DNA from: Io17-Chloro-G2 sp965226915
GTDB lineage: Bacteria; Chloroflexota; Dehalococcoidia; Lucifugimonadales; UBA3495
DNA: 64,000 bases
Assembly: GCA_965226915.1 (NCBI GenBank)
Contig: CBDDEJ010000011.1
Coordinates: forward strand, 372,001 to 436,000
Direction of reading: 5' to 3'
The position numbers and the translations under genes were made by a program. The notes below the pieces were generated by a model. It had not been told where the DNA came from. It worked only from the letters and a program-made list of their open reading frames with translations, and did no database searches. Shown here in pieces: positions 16,312 to 25,338 of the stretch. The first letter of the stretch is position 1. Each line of letters begins with the position of its first letter.

Positions 16312-17508
16312 GTGGTTTGGGTGATGGATGCGGCGAGCTTCGAGCGGGTCTACGACAGCCTTCAGGAATTCCACGCCTTCTTTGCGGCCTCCTTCGGCCG
16401 CAAGCAGTGGCGGGATCACAGCGGGAATTACCTTCAGGCGCTGCTGGTGCAGGACCAGGAGCGGCGCAACGCCGAGAATCTCTCGGAATCGGTGGGCATC
16501 TCGGCCCGGGCGATGCAGCGCTTTCTCACCGAGGCCCGGTGGTCCGATGAGACAGTCATAGGGCGGTTGCAGGAATACTTGGCCCCCAGGCTGGGACACC
16601 TGGAGGCGGTGTGGGTGTTCGATGGCAGCGACTTCCCCAAGCAGGGCAGGAAATCGGCGGGAGTGGCCCGGCAGTACTGCGGCAGGCTGGGCAAGGTGGC
16701 CAACTGCCAGGGTGGGATGTTCCTGGCCTACGTCAGCCCGCTGGGCCGGGCGTTGGTGGACAAGCGGCTGTATCTGCCCAAGAGTTGGACCTCCGACCAG
16801 GACCGGTGTGCTGCGGCGGGTGTGCCGGAGGACCGGCGGAACTACCGGTCAAAGACGGAGTTGGCCCTGGAGATGCTGGAGCGGGTCCTGGAGTTGGGCT
16901 ACCTCAGGGCCGAGTGGGTTGCCGGAGACGACGCCTTCGGGATGTCGCCGACCTTCCGGGAGGGACTGGCGGCCCTGGGGATGCGCTACGTGCTGGACGT
17001 TCCGGGCGGCACTACGGTCTGGCCCTTGGACCCGGCTTGGACCAGTCCGGAATATCCGGGGTTCGGCCGCCCCCGCAAACCCAAGCTGCGGCCTGGGCAG
17101 CGGCGGACCATGGAGCAGCGCGGTGATGAACTGCCGGATGAGGCTTGGCGGGAGATAACGGTGGCCCAGGGAAGCCAGGGGCCGCGCACCTACCGGTTCA
17201 GTGCCCAGCGGGTGCGGGCCACCAGGAGGCGCAAGCCCGGCGAGGAACTGTGGGCCGTCTGGCGCCGGAACCTGGACGGCAGCGAGCCCCGCTACTACCT
17301 GTCCAACGCTCCCGAGGGCACAACCTTGGAGACTCTGGCCTACGTGGGTGGGTCCAGGTGGCGCATTGAAACGGAGTTCGAGACTGAGAAGGGTGACGTG
17401 GGGCTGGACGAATACGAGACCCGCAGCTGGGCAGGGTGGCATCACCACATAGCCATGTGCCTGCTGGGTGGAGCGTTCCTGCTGAGCCTGCAGCAGGATT
17501 GGGGGTAA
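16312..17508 (+). CDS. IS701-family transposase, copy 1
   Basis: A 398-residue DDE transposase (DDE_5 / IS701 type). Visible blocks are VWVFDGSDFPKQGRKSAGVA, the typical first catalytic Asp region; WVAGDDAFGMSP for the second Asp; and WRIETEFETEKGDVGLDEYE, then SWAGWHHHIAMCLL, for the Glu region and the conserved C terminus. GTG 16312 or ATG 16324 could be the start; neither has a strong ribosome site, common in transposases kept at low expression. The ORF fills most of the element and is intact. Confidence 0.93.
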   Translation: MVWVMDAASFERVYDSLQEFHAFFAASFGRKQWRDHSGNYLQALLVQDQERRNAENLSESVGISARAMQRFLTEARWSDETVIGRLQEYLAPRLGHLEAVWVFDGSDFPKQGRKSAGVARQYCGRLGKVANCQGGMFLAYVSPLGRALVDKRLYLPKSWTSDQDRCAAAGVPEDRRNYRSKTELALEMLERVLELGYLRAEWVAGDDAFGMSPTFREGLAALGMRYVLDVPGGTTVWPLDPAWTSPEYPGFGRPRKPKLRPGQRRTMEQRGDELPDEAWREITVAQGSQGPRTYRFSAQRVRATRRRKPGEELWAVWRRNLDGSEPRYYLSNAPEGTTLETLAYVGGSRWRIETEFETEKGDVGLDEYETRSWAGWHHHIAMCLLGGAFLLSLQQDWG

Positions 17509-17512
17509 AAAG

Positions 17513-17698
17513 ATGCCCCGGATCACGAGGCCACAGGTGTACCGGGTGGTGCGGGAGATGCTGCCCCGGGAGCAGTTCGGGCCCGATCAATTGCTGTTGT
17601 GGCTGGAGGATACGCAGCTACGCAACGAACGGGCTCGCCGTTCCCACGAGAGACGCCGCTCCACCCGCCGCGAAAGCAGGATGGAGCCGCCACCTTAA
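17513..17698 (+). CDS. Small basic ORF inside IS701, copy 1
   Basis: 61 codons starting ATG 17513, four bases after the transposase stop, with GGGGG a few bases upstream. It reads MPRITRPQVYRVVREMLPRE with an Arg-rich tail (RRSHERRRSTRR), and stops 16 bases before the right end of the element. The same ORF is present and intact in the other two copies (32190, 33821). Possibly an accessory DNA-binding peptide translated with the transposase, or only conserved because the copies are young. Confidence 0.45.
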   Translation: MPRITRPQVYRVVREMLPREQFGPDQLLLWLEDTQLRNERARRSHERRRSTRRESRMEPPP

Positions 17699-17718
17699 AC
17701 CCGTCGTTGTAGTACTAG

Positions 17719-19591
17719 AAGTCTGGCCGAAAAGTGCACTGACCTCGACTGTTCCGATATAGTTGTCAGGATAATTTAATGGGTGTGGGAGGCAGGGGAT
17801 GCTGGGAAAACGCTCTAAACAGCTGGGGTTCCTGGAAGCGGACCATCTCTACCTGGACTATGTGGGCCGCGGCTCCTTCTACGGCTTCCTGGCCTCCCTG
17901 CGGGGTCAGCTATTTCGAGACGAAGACTTCGCCGAACTGTATTGCCCGGACAATGGCCGGGATAGCGTGGCGCCCAGTCTGGTGGCCACCGCGCTGTTGT
18001 TGCAAGCCTACGACAAAGTGAGCGACCTGGAAGCCAAGCAGAGGGCGGACTTCGATATCCGGTGGAAGGTGGCGTTGGGGATTGAGGTGGAGGACCGTCC
18101 CTTTGCCAAGAGCACCCTGCAACTGTTTCGAGCCCAGCTGATCCTCCACGACCGGGTGCGGGCCGTCTTTCAGCGCAGCCTCCAATTCGCCCGGCAGACC
18201 GGCTGCCTGAAAGGACGGCGGATGAAGGTGGCGGTGGACACCACCTACATTCTGGGCCGGGGAGCGGTCAAGGACACCTACAACCTGCTGGCCGACGGCA
18301 TCGTCCAGGTGGTCCGGGCACTGGCCCAACTGGATGGGACCCGGGCCGAGGAGTGGGCCTTGAGACACGGCCTGGAGCTTTACTTTGGCTCCAGTGTGAA
18401 GGGAGAGGCGGGGATTGACTGGGACAACAAGAAAGAGCGGCAAGCCTTACTGCAGAAGATAGTAGCCGATGCTGACCTGGTATTGGAACTGGCCCGTCAG
18501 GCCCAAGGTAGATTTCCCGCAGATAGTCCTGAGCGCCAGGCTATTGGAGAAGCAGCGGAACTCTTGGGGCAACTCCTCTTGCAAGATGTGGAACGGCAGG
18601 AGGATGGTCCGGCCCTGAAGGATGGCGTAAGCCGGGACCGGGTCCCTTCGGCGCACGACCCGGAGATGCGCCATGGGCGCAAAAGCAGCAGCAAACGCTT
18701 CGACGGACATAAGGCTGCCGTGGTGGTGAATACCGATTCCCAACTGGTGACCGCGGTAGATATCCTGCCCGGCAATGCCGGTGACAACACCGGAGTCCTG
18801 GAACTGGTGGAGCAGAGTGAAGAGAACACGGGCATAGCTGTGGAGGAGACCATTGGGGATGCGGCCTATGGGGATGGCGGGACGCGGCAGGCCTTTGCCG
18901 ATGCCGGTCGGACGCTAATAGCCAAGGTGCCGGGTCGTCCCAGAAAAGACCACTTCCCCAAAGAGGACTTCCAGATCGACCTGGCGGCCGGCACCGTCAC
19001 CTGCCCAGCCGGTAATGTTACCCACACCTTGCGGACCTTTGGCACCCGGACCAACCGGTTGGGTCAGACCTATCCGGTCCAGAGTTTTCAATTCGACCCG
19101 GCGGTCTGTGGCGTATGCCCCCTGCGGTCCCAGTGCGTGGCAGCTGGAGAGGGCAAAGGCCGTACGGTGACTCTCCATCCCCAAGAGGCGCTCCTGCAAC
19201 AAGCCCGGGCCTTCCAGAAAAGTGAGAGCTTCGCCGAATACCGCAGCCGGCGGCAGGTGGTCGAGCATCGCCTGGCTCGGCTGGTGCAACTGGGGGTCCG
19301 CCAATCTCGCTACTTTGGTCGGGCCAAGACCCTCTTTCAGCTACTCCTGGCAGCCACGGTGGCCAACCTGACCCTGGTGGCTACCAGGATGGGGATGATG
19401 TCCCAGGCTTCAGGCTCCTCCCCCAATAAAACAGAGAATAGACCGGACCGGCTCGCCGCCGGGTCGCCCATCGTTACTGCCCAATTCATATTGGCCGCGG
19501 CCAGATGGGTCGCCCTTAGTCTCAGACTTGGCCCAGTCCACTGGTTATCCTCCACCTCATCTCGTCACAGCAGGGCTTTTCAGCCGGGCTT
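17719..19591. mobile_element. IS1182-family insertion sequence (1873 bp)
   Basis: Imperfect inverted ends: left AAGTCTGGCCGAAAAG, right (reverse complement) AAGCCCGGCTGAAAAG. CTAG flanks both sides (17715-17718, 19592-19595). One transposase ORF spans nearly the whole element; its stop codon TAG is supplied by the flanking CTAG. It is the innermost of three elements stacked at a single site in the metallo-beta-lactamase gene. Confidence 0.85.
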
Positions 19592-19595
19592 CTAG
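17799..19595 (+). CDS. IS1182-family transposase
   Basis: A 598-residue DDE transposase. N-terminal half: RGQLFRDEDFAELYCPDNGR and VAPSLVATALLLQAYDKVSD (the DUF772-like region) and MKVAVDTTYILGRGAVKDTY for the first Asp. C-terminal half: FDGHKAAVVVN, VEETIGDAAYGDGGTRQAF and a Cys-rich insert CGVCPLRSQC before the Glu region SRRQVVEHRLARL. ATG 17799 is preceded by GGGAGG. The last 60 or so residues are Ser/Arg-rich and run into the element end; the TAG stop comes from the CTAG target sequence. Intact and possibly active. Confidence 0.92.
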   Translation: MLGKRSKQLGFLEADHLYLDYVGRGSFYGFLASLRGQLFRDEDFAELYCPDNGRDSVAPSLVATALLLQAYDKVSDLEAKQRADFDIRWKVALGIEVEDRPFAKSTLQLFRAQLILHDRVRAVFQRSLQFARQTGCLKGRRMKVAVDTTYILGRGAVKDTYNLLADGIVQVVRALAQLDGTRAEEWALRHGLELYFGSSVKGEAGIDWDNKKERQALLQKIVADADLVLELARQAQGRFPADSPERQAIGEAAELLGQLLLQDVERQEDGPALKDGVSRDRVPSAHDPEMRHGRKSSSKRFDGHKAAVVVNTDSQLVTAVDILPGNAGDNTGVLELVEQSEENTGIAVEETIGDAAYGDGGTRQAFADAGRTLIAKVPGRPRKDHFPKEDFQIDLAAGTVTCPAGNVTHTLRTFGTRTNRLGQTYPVQSFQFDPAVCGVCPLRSQCVAAGEGKGRTVTLHPQEALLQQARAFQKSESFAEYRSRRQVVEHRLARLVQLGVRQSRYFGRAKTLFQLLLAATVANLTLVATRMGMMSQASGSSPNKTENRPDRLAAGSPIVTAQFILAAARWVALSLRLGPVHWLSSTSSRHSRAFQPGF

Positions 19596-19616
19596 GGTTA
19601 TGGTGTGATCGGGCAT
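19592..19616 (-). pseudogene. Displaced first codons of the metallo-beta-lactamase-fold gene
   Basis: Minus strand ATG 19616-19614 begins MPDHTIT, then CTAG. Fused at CTAG to 16109 it gives ACC CTA GGG AAA GTA GAA, in frame with the gene at 15337-16113. AGAGG lies 7-8 bases upstream of the ATG. This shows where the stack of three elements inserted. Confidence 0.85.
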
Positions 19617-19687
19617 TATTAAACCTCTTTATTGTTGGGCTCTTGGACGAATATAACTCGGTGGCCCTCTCTAGGCCACAGCTGGAG

Positions 19688-20776
19688 CTAAGGCAATAGT
19701 TCGCCAATCCGATGGTCGATCACGGCGGCGTTCACTCTTTCGATTAACACCGATATCAGCGAGCGCCCCCGGTCCGAAGTGAAGTCGAGAATCGCTCCAG
19801 CTGTCACCAGCCGTGCCATTGGGAGGAAGATTGACAGGCGATAGTCCTGCCTGCACTGATCAAACTCATATTCCAGGACACCATTTGCCGCCAGGGAGCC
19901 AAAGTATTCCTTGAGCAGGTCCAACTCTTCCCTCTGGCAGTGCTCGGGTTCCATACAAAATGCCATAAAATATGCGATGTCTAACGGACCGGGCCCCTCG
20001 GCCGCAAGTTGCCAATCGAACACGGTAAGAGGGGAGCCGGTTCGATGGAGACCGAAGAATAGGTTGTCTAGACGGTAGTCAGAATGGATCATCGTGGTGG
20101 GCCGCGCCATCATCTGGTCCCCGATAAATCCAACGTGGTTCCCAAATTCCTCGGCGGTTTCTCGCAGCGGAGCGGGCAGCTGGCCGCCGAACCTCTCAAT
20201 GAACACACTCCACCGCTGCCGGTATATTTCCGAGTTCAGCGGCCCTTGACTGGTGATGGGTTGTAGCCAGGGAAATTGGGCTAAGCGTGGGCTCTCCCAC
20301 CATTCCGCGTGGAATTTGCCGATTTGCCGGAAGCAGAGTTTCGCCTCTTCAGTGGTGCAGCCGGCCACATTGTCTCCGACCCTAGCGTTGGAGATGTCTT
20401 CGAGAAGCAAAATGCTCTTGCTCGTCTGGGGGTCCACGGCGCCATAGTATCGGCGCGATGTCGGCAGCTTTATTTCGGGAGCGAATTCCTCGTAAAAATG
20501 GACCTCAGTTTGGTTGAGTCTGAAGAGCAAAGCCCTGAGGTTCGGGTCGGCGGAAGAAAGTTTTGCCACTAAGGATTGGGGGGAGCCGGCTTCAGCGGTG
20601 TCATATTCCAGCTTGAATCGGTAAACCTGGCCAACGAAGCCTTGTCCCACTCCAAGCCTCTCCGATTGGAGGCCAACAATATTTGCGTTGGATAACGCGC
20701 CATCACTTCGAAGGGCCTGAGTCAGCCATTCGGGCGTGATCTCATCGGGACCGGCGGGGATGCTTAGCTCGGCCAT
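19688..20776 (-). CDS. Aminoglycoside-phosphotransferase-like kinase (APH/choline-kinase fold)
   Basis: A 362-residue protein of the small-molecule kinase superfamily (APH / EcKinase-like). Recognised motifs are GFVGQVYRFKLEY with SLVAKLSSAD (nucleotide-binding lobe Lys), MIHSDYRLDNLFF (catalytic loop H-x-D-x-x-x-x-N, about residue 230) and TVFDWQLAAEGP (metal-binding DxD/DFG-like Asp). The substrate is unknown; related environmental proteins are not antibiotic resistance genes. The length and the DUF1679-like insert fit the ecdysteroid-kinase-like branch found in bacteria. ATG 20776 follows AGGAAGGTCAAAATAT with AGGAAGG. It is divergent from nothing close; next gene on the same strand upstream is the reductase at 20854. 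Confidence 0.85.
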   Translation of the reverse strand: MAELSIPAGPDEITPEWLTQALRSDGALSNANIVGLQSERLGVGQGFVGQVYRFKLEYDTAEAGSPQSLVAKLSSADPNLRALLFRLNQTEVHFYEEFAPEIKLPTSRRYYGAVDPQTSKSILLLEDISNARVGDNVAGCTTEEAKLCFRQIGKFHAEWWESPRLAQFPWLQPITSQGPLNSEIYRQRWSVFIERFGGQLPAPLRETAEEFGNHVGFIGDQMMARPTTMIHSDYRLDNLFFGLHRTGSPLTVFDWQLAAEGPGPLDIAYFMAFCMEPEHCQREELDLLKEYFGSLAANGVLEYEFDQCRQDYRLSIFLPMARLVTAGAILDFTSDRGRSLISVLIERVNAAVIDHRIGELLP

Positions 20777-20853
20777 ATTTTGACCTTCCTGTTCTCAAGC
20801 GCTATCCGGTGGGTTTGGCCCTGCGGCTCCTCACACTAATTTGGCAGTAAGAA

Positions 20854-21744
20854 CTATCGAGAGCCATTTTCGTACGGCTTCAATGCCGCGTATATGGGGA
20901 AGTTGACCGGTGTTGCTATCCCCAGTTCTTGGCCTATCTTCACCGCGTCACCGCTCCACGCATCGAGTTCAAGCGGCCTTCCGGCATCGAGGTCCTGCAA
21001 CAGCGAAGGACGCCATTCCGGATTCCTTGCGGACATATCGTCCATTATGTTCTCGAATTCCGCGACCTCGTCATTCGCGAACGATAGCCCCTTGGCGTTT
21101 GCCAACGCGAGAGCTTCAGCCACGGCCATCCCCCCGAGTTTTCGCAGTTCCGGTATCTTGGCCACCTCACCGATCGGTAGTCTGGACAAGGCAGTCACTG
21201 AGCCGCCACATATTCTGATGAACTTCAACCAGATTGCTTCGTTGACGTTTACGTGCTCGACAACGTTTATGCCTGCTTCGTTGAACACCTGGACTATCGC
21301 GTTCGTTCTGATACTTTTGCCTCGTGGCAATTCGCCGATCGAGACCGGAACCGAGGCTACTCCAGTTCCCACGCCTACCATGCGGTCCGCTCCGTATCGC
21401 GCGATGAGCCGATCTTCCCCCGTTAGCCCGTTTTGAAATCCTAGTACTGCCGTATCCGGCCCTACGAGAGAGCTGGCGGTCTCCATGGCATCATCAAGCT
21501 GGTACAGTTTTACACACATCAGGACAACATCAACGGGACCGACGCTGGCGCAATCGTCAGTAGCGTTGACTTCCTCAACACGCATTTCTTGAAAGCCGGT
21601 GCTTTGGGTCGAATCGATTCCTTCTGTCTTGAGCCTCTCCAGGGTTCTTCCTCGAGCTATCAAGGTCACGTCCTCTCCAGAGGCGATGAGCCGCGCTGCA
21701 TACCTCGATCCATAGTCTCCAACGCCTACAACTGCAAAACGCAT
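20854..21744 (-). CDS. 2-dehydropantoate 2-reductase family protein (ApbA/PanE-like)
   Basis: NADPH-dependent ketopantoate-reductase family, Rossmann N terminus MRFAVVGVGDYGSRYAARL, catalytic-Lys region VNEAIWLKFIRICGGSVT and C-terminal RPSLLQDLDAGRPLELDA (the family's substrate-side signature). Start ATG 21744 is preferred over 21807: AGGAGGT lies 10 bases upstream and the Rossmann strand begins there. 296 residues, normal for the family. Such proteins are often multiplied in environmental genomes and may act on other 2-oxo acids, so a role in pantothenate synthesis is not assumed. The preceding gene on the strand is a damaged maleate-isomerase-like gene. Confidence 0.9.
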   Translation of the reverse strand: MRFAVVGVGDYGSRYAARLIASGEDVTLIARGRTLERLKTEGIDSTQSTGFQEMRVEEVNATDDCASVGPVDVVLMCVKLYQLDDAMETASSLVGPDTAVLGFQNGLTGEDRLIARYGADRMVGVGTGVASVPVSIGELPRGKSIRTNAIVQVFNEAGINVVEHVNVNEAIWLKFIRICGGSVTALSRLPIGEVAKIPELRKLGGMAVAEALALANAKGLSFANDEVAEFENIMDDMSARNPEWRPSLLQDLDAGRPLELDAWSGDAVKIGQELGIATPVNFPIYAALKPYENGSR

Positions 21745-21830
21745 GGTTTTGGGGACCTCCTTTTTGCGTTTGAGCGTAGCAAGCCCCATCATCGGGCTCA
21801 ATTCCACCGTTGACGGCGCCTATCGCCGCC

Positions 21831-22581
21831 TCAGTAATCCCGGAGGAGGCTGCCGAAACCGTAGAGCTTGTCTTCGATGCCGTTCTCGCGCAGAGCCATC
21901 CACCAGATGACCGCGTTGATGGCCAGCACCGGTTTACCCAACCAGCGTTCCGCTTCGTCGGCCAGGTTGACCATGTTCAGGTCGGTGCCGCATTGGACGA
22001 TGGCTTCAACACTGTCATTATTTATCTCCAGCAAGGCCGACCTGGCCCGGTCTTCCGTGACCTGGGCGATGGCCACCGGCGAGGCACTCCAGGTCTTTAT
22101 GAGAAACGACCTCAAAACCGGCTTCGGTGAAGAAGCGGATCACGTGGTCGCTAGTGGCGGCCCAATACGGCGTCAGGACCGCGATGCGTTTGATTTTCAA
22201 CAGGTCCAATGCCATTTGGCATGCTTCCGCGCCGTTGGCCAGGCCCAGGCCGCCGGCGTACCCCTGCATGCGTTCCTTCCATTGACGGTTGCCTTCCACG
22301 CCGCCCCTGAAAGTGGGAGCGCTCATCGCCATCACCATATAGTCCGGCTCGGCGGTCAGCACTCGTTCGATGGTGGGCTGCATCTCAGCTTCCAGCAGGC
22401 GCGCCCTTTCGTCGGTAGCCTGTACTCCGTCCTGGCCTCGGATGGAGTTATTCATGAGTATGCGGCTCACGTGAGCCGTCACTCCTGGCACGCCCATCAT
22501 GTAGAAATCGGGCTCCACCACGGTATTCGTGCTGGGAGCCAAAACGCCAAACTTCTTGCGCCAACCACGTACGTCCGGCAT
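21831..22581 (-). pseudogene. Maleate isomerase / Asp-Glu racemase family protein, frameshifted
   Basis: The first frame from ATG 22581 reads FGVLAPSTNTVVEPDFY, ERVLTAEPDYMVMAMSAPT and IAVLTPYWAATSDHVIRFF, as in maleate cis-trans isomerases and arylmalonate decarboxylases. Near 22090, after VVSHKDLEC, the frame changes: ASPVAIAQVTEDRARSALLE continues to the stop at 21831 and contains AIVQCGTDLNMVNLADE with a catalytic-type Cys. Joining the two gives a normal family length of about 250 residues. A one-base deletion (or two-base gain) explains it. The first catalytic residue position (PSTNT) is Ser/Thr here, where many members use Cys-linked loops; this needs alignment. Confidence 0.8.
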
Positions 22582-22624
22582 TACCTTCCTCCTGTCTATT
22601 GATTCAGCTGCCCGGCGGGCTTGT

Positions 22625-22659
22625 CCCTTCCCCGTTTACCGGGGAAGGTTAGGATGGGG
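22625..22659. repeat. REP-like palindromic repeat, copy B (inverted)
   Basis: CCCTTCCCCGTTTACCGGGG followed by AAGGTTAGGATGGGG; inverted relative to copy A at 2303. Lies in the 103-base gap between the frameshifted isomerase and the MetE-like gene. Confidence 0.85.
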
Positions 22660-22684
22660 CGAACTCCTTTTAGTCAGCCCCGCG

Positions 22685-23854
22685 TTAGCTCTTGCCCCAC
22701 AGCTCTTTGGTGGCGAGTTCCGCGCCCTCGGCCATCGCCTGGAACTTGGCCCTGGTTATCTTTGGATGGCCAAGCCTGGTGCCCAGCCCGCAGTCGGTGC
22801 CTGCGATGACGTTTTCCCGGCCCACCAACCGCGCGTATTTGACCAGGCGTTCGGCTACCAACTCGGGGTGCTCGATGAAGTCGGTGGCATGACCTACCAC
22901 TCCGGGTATCAGAACCTTACCGTCGGGCAGTTTGACCGTTTCCCATACGCGCCATTCGTGCTCGTGGCGGGGGTTGGACGCCTCTATGGAATACCCTTCC
23001 ACGTTTGTCATCAGTATCAGGTCCACGATGTCCTTTAGCGGGATATCGAACAGGTGGGGGCCGTGATAGCTGCCCCAGCATACGTGGAGCCTCACCTGGT
23101 TTTCAGGGATGCCCCGCAGGGCGTGGTTCATGGCCTCCACGCGCACCTGGGCGAACTTGCGGTACTCTGGCACGGTCATGTCCGGGTGGACCTGCCAGCC
23201 GTCGCCCAAGTCGGGATCGTCGATCTGGAGCAGCAGCCCGGCGTCGGTTATCGCCTTGTACTCCTCGTGCATGGCGTCCGCGATGGCGTAGACGAAGGAT
23301 TCATCGTCGGGATAGCCTTCGTTCTTCAGCCAATGCTCGATGGTTCCGGGCGCGATGGAGGGCAAGAAGTTCTCCTGGGTCGTGACTCCCTGCAGGGCGG
23401 CCTTGAAACGTTCGATATCCGCCTGAATGGCATCCTGGCCAGTGTAAGTCAGGGGTCCGGTGCAGGTCACCTGCATCCGGCCGGGGTCGGTGGGTCTGTC
23501 CCGGCTACCGGGGAAGCCGGTGCCCCGGTCGAAATATTCGGGGAACTCCCTAGCGTCCCGGCCGGTGATGGAAGAGGTGTAAGGGATATCCGGGTTGAGG
23601 TCCAATCCCCCGAAACGGCCGCGCACATAGTCGGTGAAGCTGGTCTTGCTCAATTCGCCGTCGTTGACAATGTCGATGCCCGAATCCACCTGCATTCGCA
23701 CTATATCGGCCACGCCGGTTCGGATGCGCTGGGACAGTTCAGCTTCGTCGAAATTCCCCCCAAACGCCTTGGCGCCCACCATATCGCGCAGGCCTTCGGG
23801 TCTGGGCAAGCTGCCCGCGTGGGTGGTTAGGATCCGCTCGGTACTGTGTTTCAT
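22685..23854 (-). CDS. Cobalamin-independent methionine synthase family protein (MetE C-terminal-like), copy 1
   Basis: A 389-residue single-barrel protein of the UROD/MetE superfamily. N terminus ILTTHAGSLPRPEGL is the family signature; zinc ligands are recognisable in RLHVCWGSYHGPH (His, Cys), SIEASNPRHEHEWRVW (Glu) and IAGTDCGLG (Cys). It lacks the N-terminal duplicate barrel of true MetE. Such short proteins transfer methyl groups from substrates other than folate in several bacteria; the substrate here is unknown. ATG 23854. Next upstream on the same strand is a close paralogue at 23906-25051 with about 50 bases between, so a tandem duplication in one operon. Confidence 0.9.
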   Translation of the reverse strand: MKHSTERILTTHAGSLPRPEGLRDMVGAKAFGGNFDEAELSQRIRTGVADIVRMQVDSGIDIVNDGELSKTSFTDYVRGRFGGLDLNPDIPYTSSITGRDAREFPEYFDRGTGFPGSRDRPTDPGRMQVTCTGPLTYTGQDAIQADIERFKAALQGVTTQENFLPSIAPGTIEHWLKNEGYPDDESFVYAIADAMHEEYKAITDAGLLLQIDDPDLGDGWQVHPDMTVPEYRKFAQVRVEAMNHALRGIPENQVRLHVCWGSYHGPHLFDIPLKDIVDLILMTNVEGYSIEASNPRHEHEWRVWETVKLPDGKVLIPGVVGHATDFIEHPELVAERLVKYARLVGRENVIAGTDCGLGTRLGHPKITRAKFQAMAEGAELATKELWGKS

Positions 23855-23905
23855 TACGAATCTCCGGTGGACTATCGGGACTGGATTCTAAGGGGCTTTG
23901 CTGTG

Positions 23906-25051
23906 CTAGGGCCACAGTTGTTGCGAGGCTAGTTTCGCCCCTTGGGACAACGCGCGGAATTTGGCCCACATGATGGCCGGGTCTATCCTGGGAATCCCGG
24001 CTGTCGTGCCAAACCCGCAGTCGACCCCCGCGATGAGGTTTCCCCTGCCCACCAGGTTGGCGAATCTAACGATGCGCTGGGCCACCAAGTCTGGGTGCTC
24101 TATGAAGTGGGTGGTTGAGTCGATGACACCGGGTATCAGGATCTTGCCATCGGGTAGTTTGACGTCTTCCCACACCCGCCATTCGTGCTGGTGGCGCGGG
24201 TTGGCGGCCTCAATGGAATAAGCCCCGGCATTGACCTGCAAGACCAGGTCGATTATGTCCCGCAGGGCGACGTCGTGGTTGTGCGGACCCTCATAATTGC
24301 CCCAACAAATGTGAAACCTGATCTGCTCTTCGGGAATTCCGGCCAAGGCATGGGTTTGGGCTTCCACCCGCATGGCCAGAGCGGCCCTGAATTCTTCCAG
24401 GGACTTATCGTGAAACTCAGCGTGGCGGCCCATGGCCGAATCGGGAGCGTCGATCTGCAACACGAAACCGGCGCCGGTGATGGCCCGGTATTCCTCCTTC
24501 ATTACGTCGGCCAACGCGTACAGGTAGGCTTCTTCGCTGGCGTAGTGGCGGTTGACCATGATCTCCGAGATGATCCCCAAGGAAGCGGATGGAATGAATG
24601 CCTCCTCATGGCTCACACCCGCGGTGGCCGCGCGCAGGTTGTCAATGTCGGTCTGAACGGCAGTCTTGTCTTTGACACTCAGCGAGCTGACGCACATGGG
24701 CCGCGCCACCATCAGGCCGCCGCTGGGCGCAACCCTGGCGTTCCATTCAGGAAAGTCTTTCCGGTCGGAGAACACCCGCATTTCCGTGTTTTGGCCTCCG
24801 AAACCATCTAGGCGGTCTTTGACGTAACCGGCGAAGTTGGGCTTCCCATACTCCCCGTCGCAAAGAACATCGATCCCTGCGCCGGCCTAGAGCTTGACCA
24901 CAGCAGCAACGGACGAGCGCACTTTTTTGGCAAGCGCGGATTCGTCATAGGCTTGCCCGCTGTCCTTCGATTGGATCAATTCCAGCAGGTCCGAGGGGCG
25001 GGGGAGGCTTCCCGTGTGGGTGGTGAGTATCCGGCTTGTGCTACGCTTCAT
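23906..25051 (-). pseudogene. MetE-like protein, copy 2, in-frame TAG
   Basis: ATG 25051 gives RSTSRILTTHTGSLPRPSDL. TAG at 24889-24887 breaks VAAVVKL-stop-AGAGIDVLCDGE; copy 1 has MQVDSGIDIVNDGE here, so the stop aligns with Gln (CAG to TAG). The frame is otherwise open to 23906 and retains FHICWGNYEGPH, SIEAANPRHQHEWRVW and IAGVDCGFG. A restart at ATG 24781 would lack about 90 residues including the N-terminal barrel strand. Strong alignment to the intact neighbour makes this the clearest example of the window-wide stop pattern. Confidence 0.9.
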
Positions 25052-25227
25052 GATTGTAATCACCGCTGACGGCGCCGCCGCCGTTTTTGGGTTGCCTGCC
25101 ATGTTGACTGAGGCTGAATGGGCCGATTGTAACACGCCTCAAAACGCCTTCCGATGGGCCCGAGTTTGATCCCGAGAGTGGTTCATTTAGAAAATATATG
25201 GGCTCCAAAAGGGGGGGTCAACTGGCG

Positions 25228-25256
25228 TTGACAGCCTTAATGTACAAACATACCAT
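25228..25256 (+). promoter_or_regulatory. Sigma-70-type promoter upstream of MetE-like copy 3
   Basis: TTGACA (25228-25233), 17-base spacer, TACCAT (25251-25256), 82 bases before the ATG at 25339. Confidence 0.6.
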
Positions 25257-25338
25257 TGCCGCATTCTCGCTAATCGATTTTCCCGGTATGGCCCGCCGCC
25301 AACGCCGGATCGACGTCTAGTTTAAGGGGGATCCAAAA

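Larger units (their letters stand above)
16263..17714. mobile_element. IS701-family insertion sequence, copy 1 (1452 bp)
   Basis: Inverted ends TACTACAACGACG / CGTCGTTGTAGTA with flanking CTAG at 16259-16262 and 17715-17718 (4-bp target duplication as usual for IS701). It contains the transposase and a downstream 61-codon ORF. Same length and nearly identical to the copies at 30940 and 32571, so transposition was recent. It abuts a MITE on the left and an IS1182-type element on the right, sharing CTAG with each. Confidence 0.93.

Noticed and set aside
16849..17526. 225-codon minus-strand ORF, repeated in all three IS701 copies
   Set aside because: Antisense shadow of the transposase produced by GC-rich codon bias; no ribosome site and no recognisable motif.
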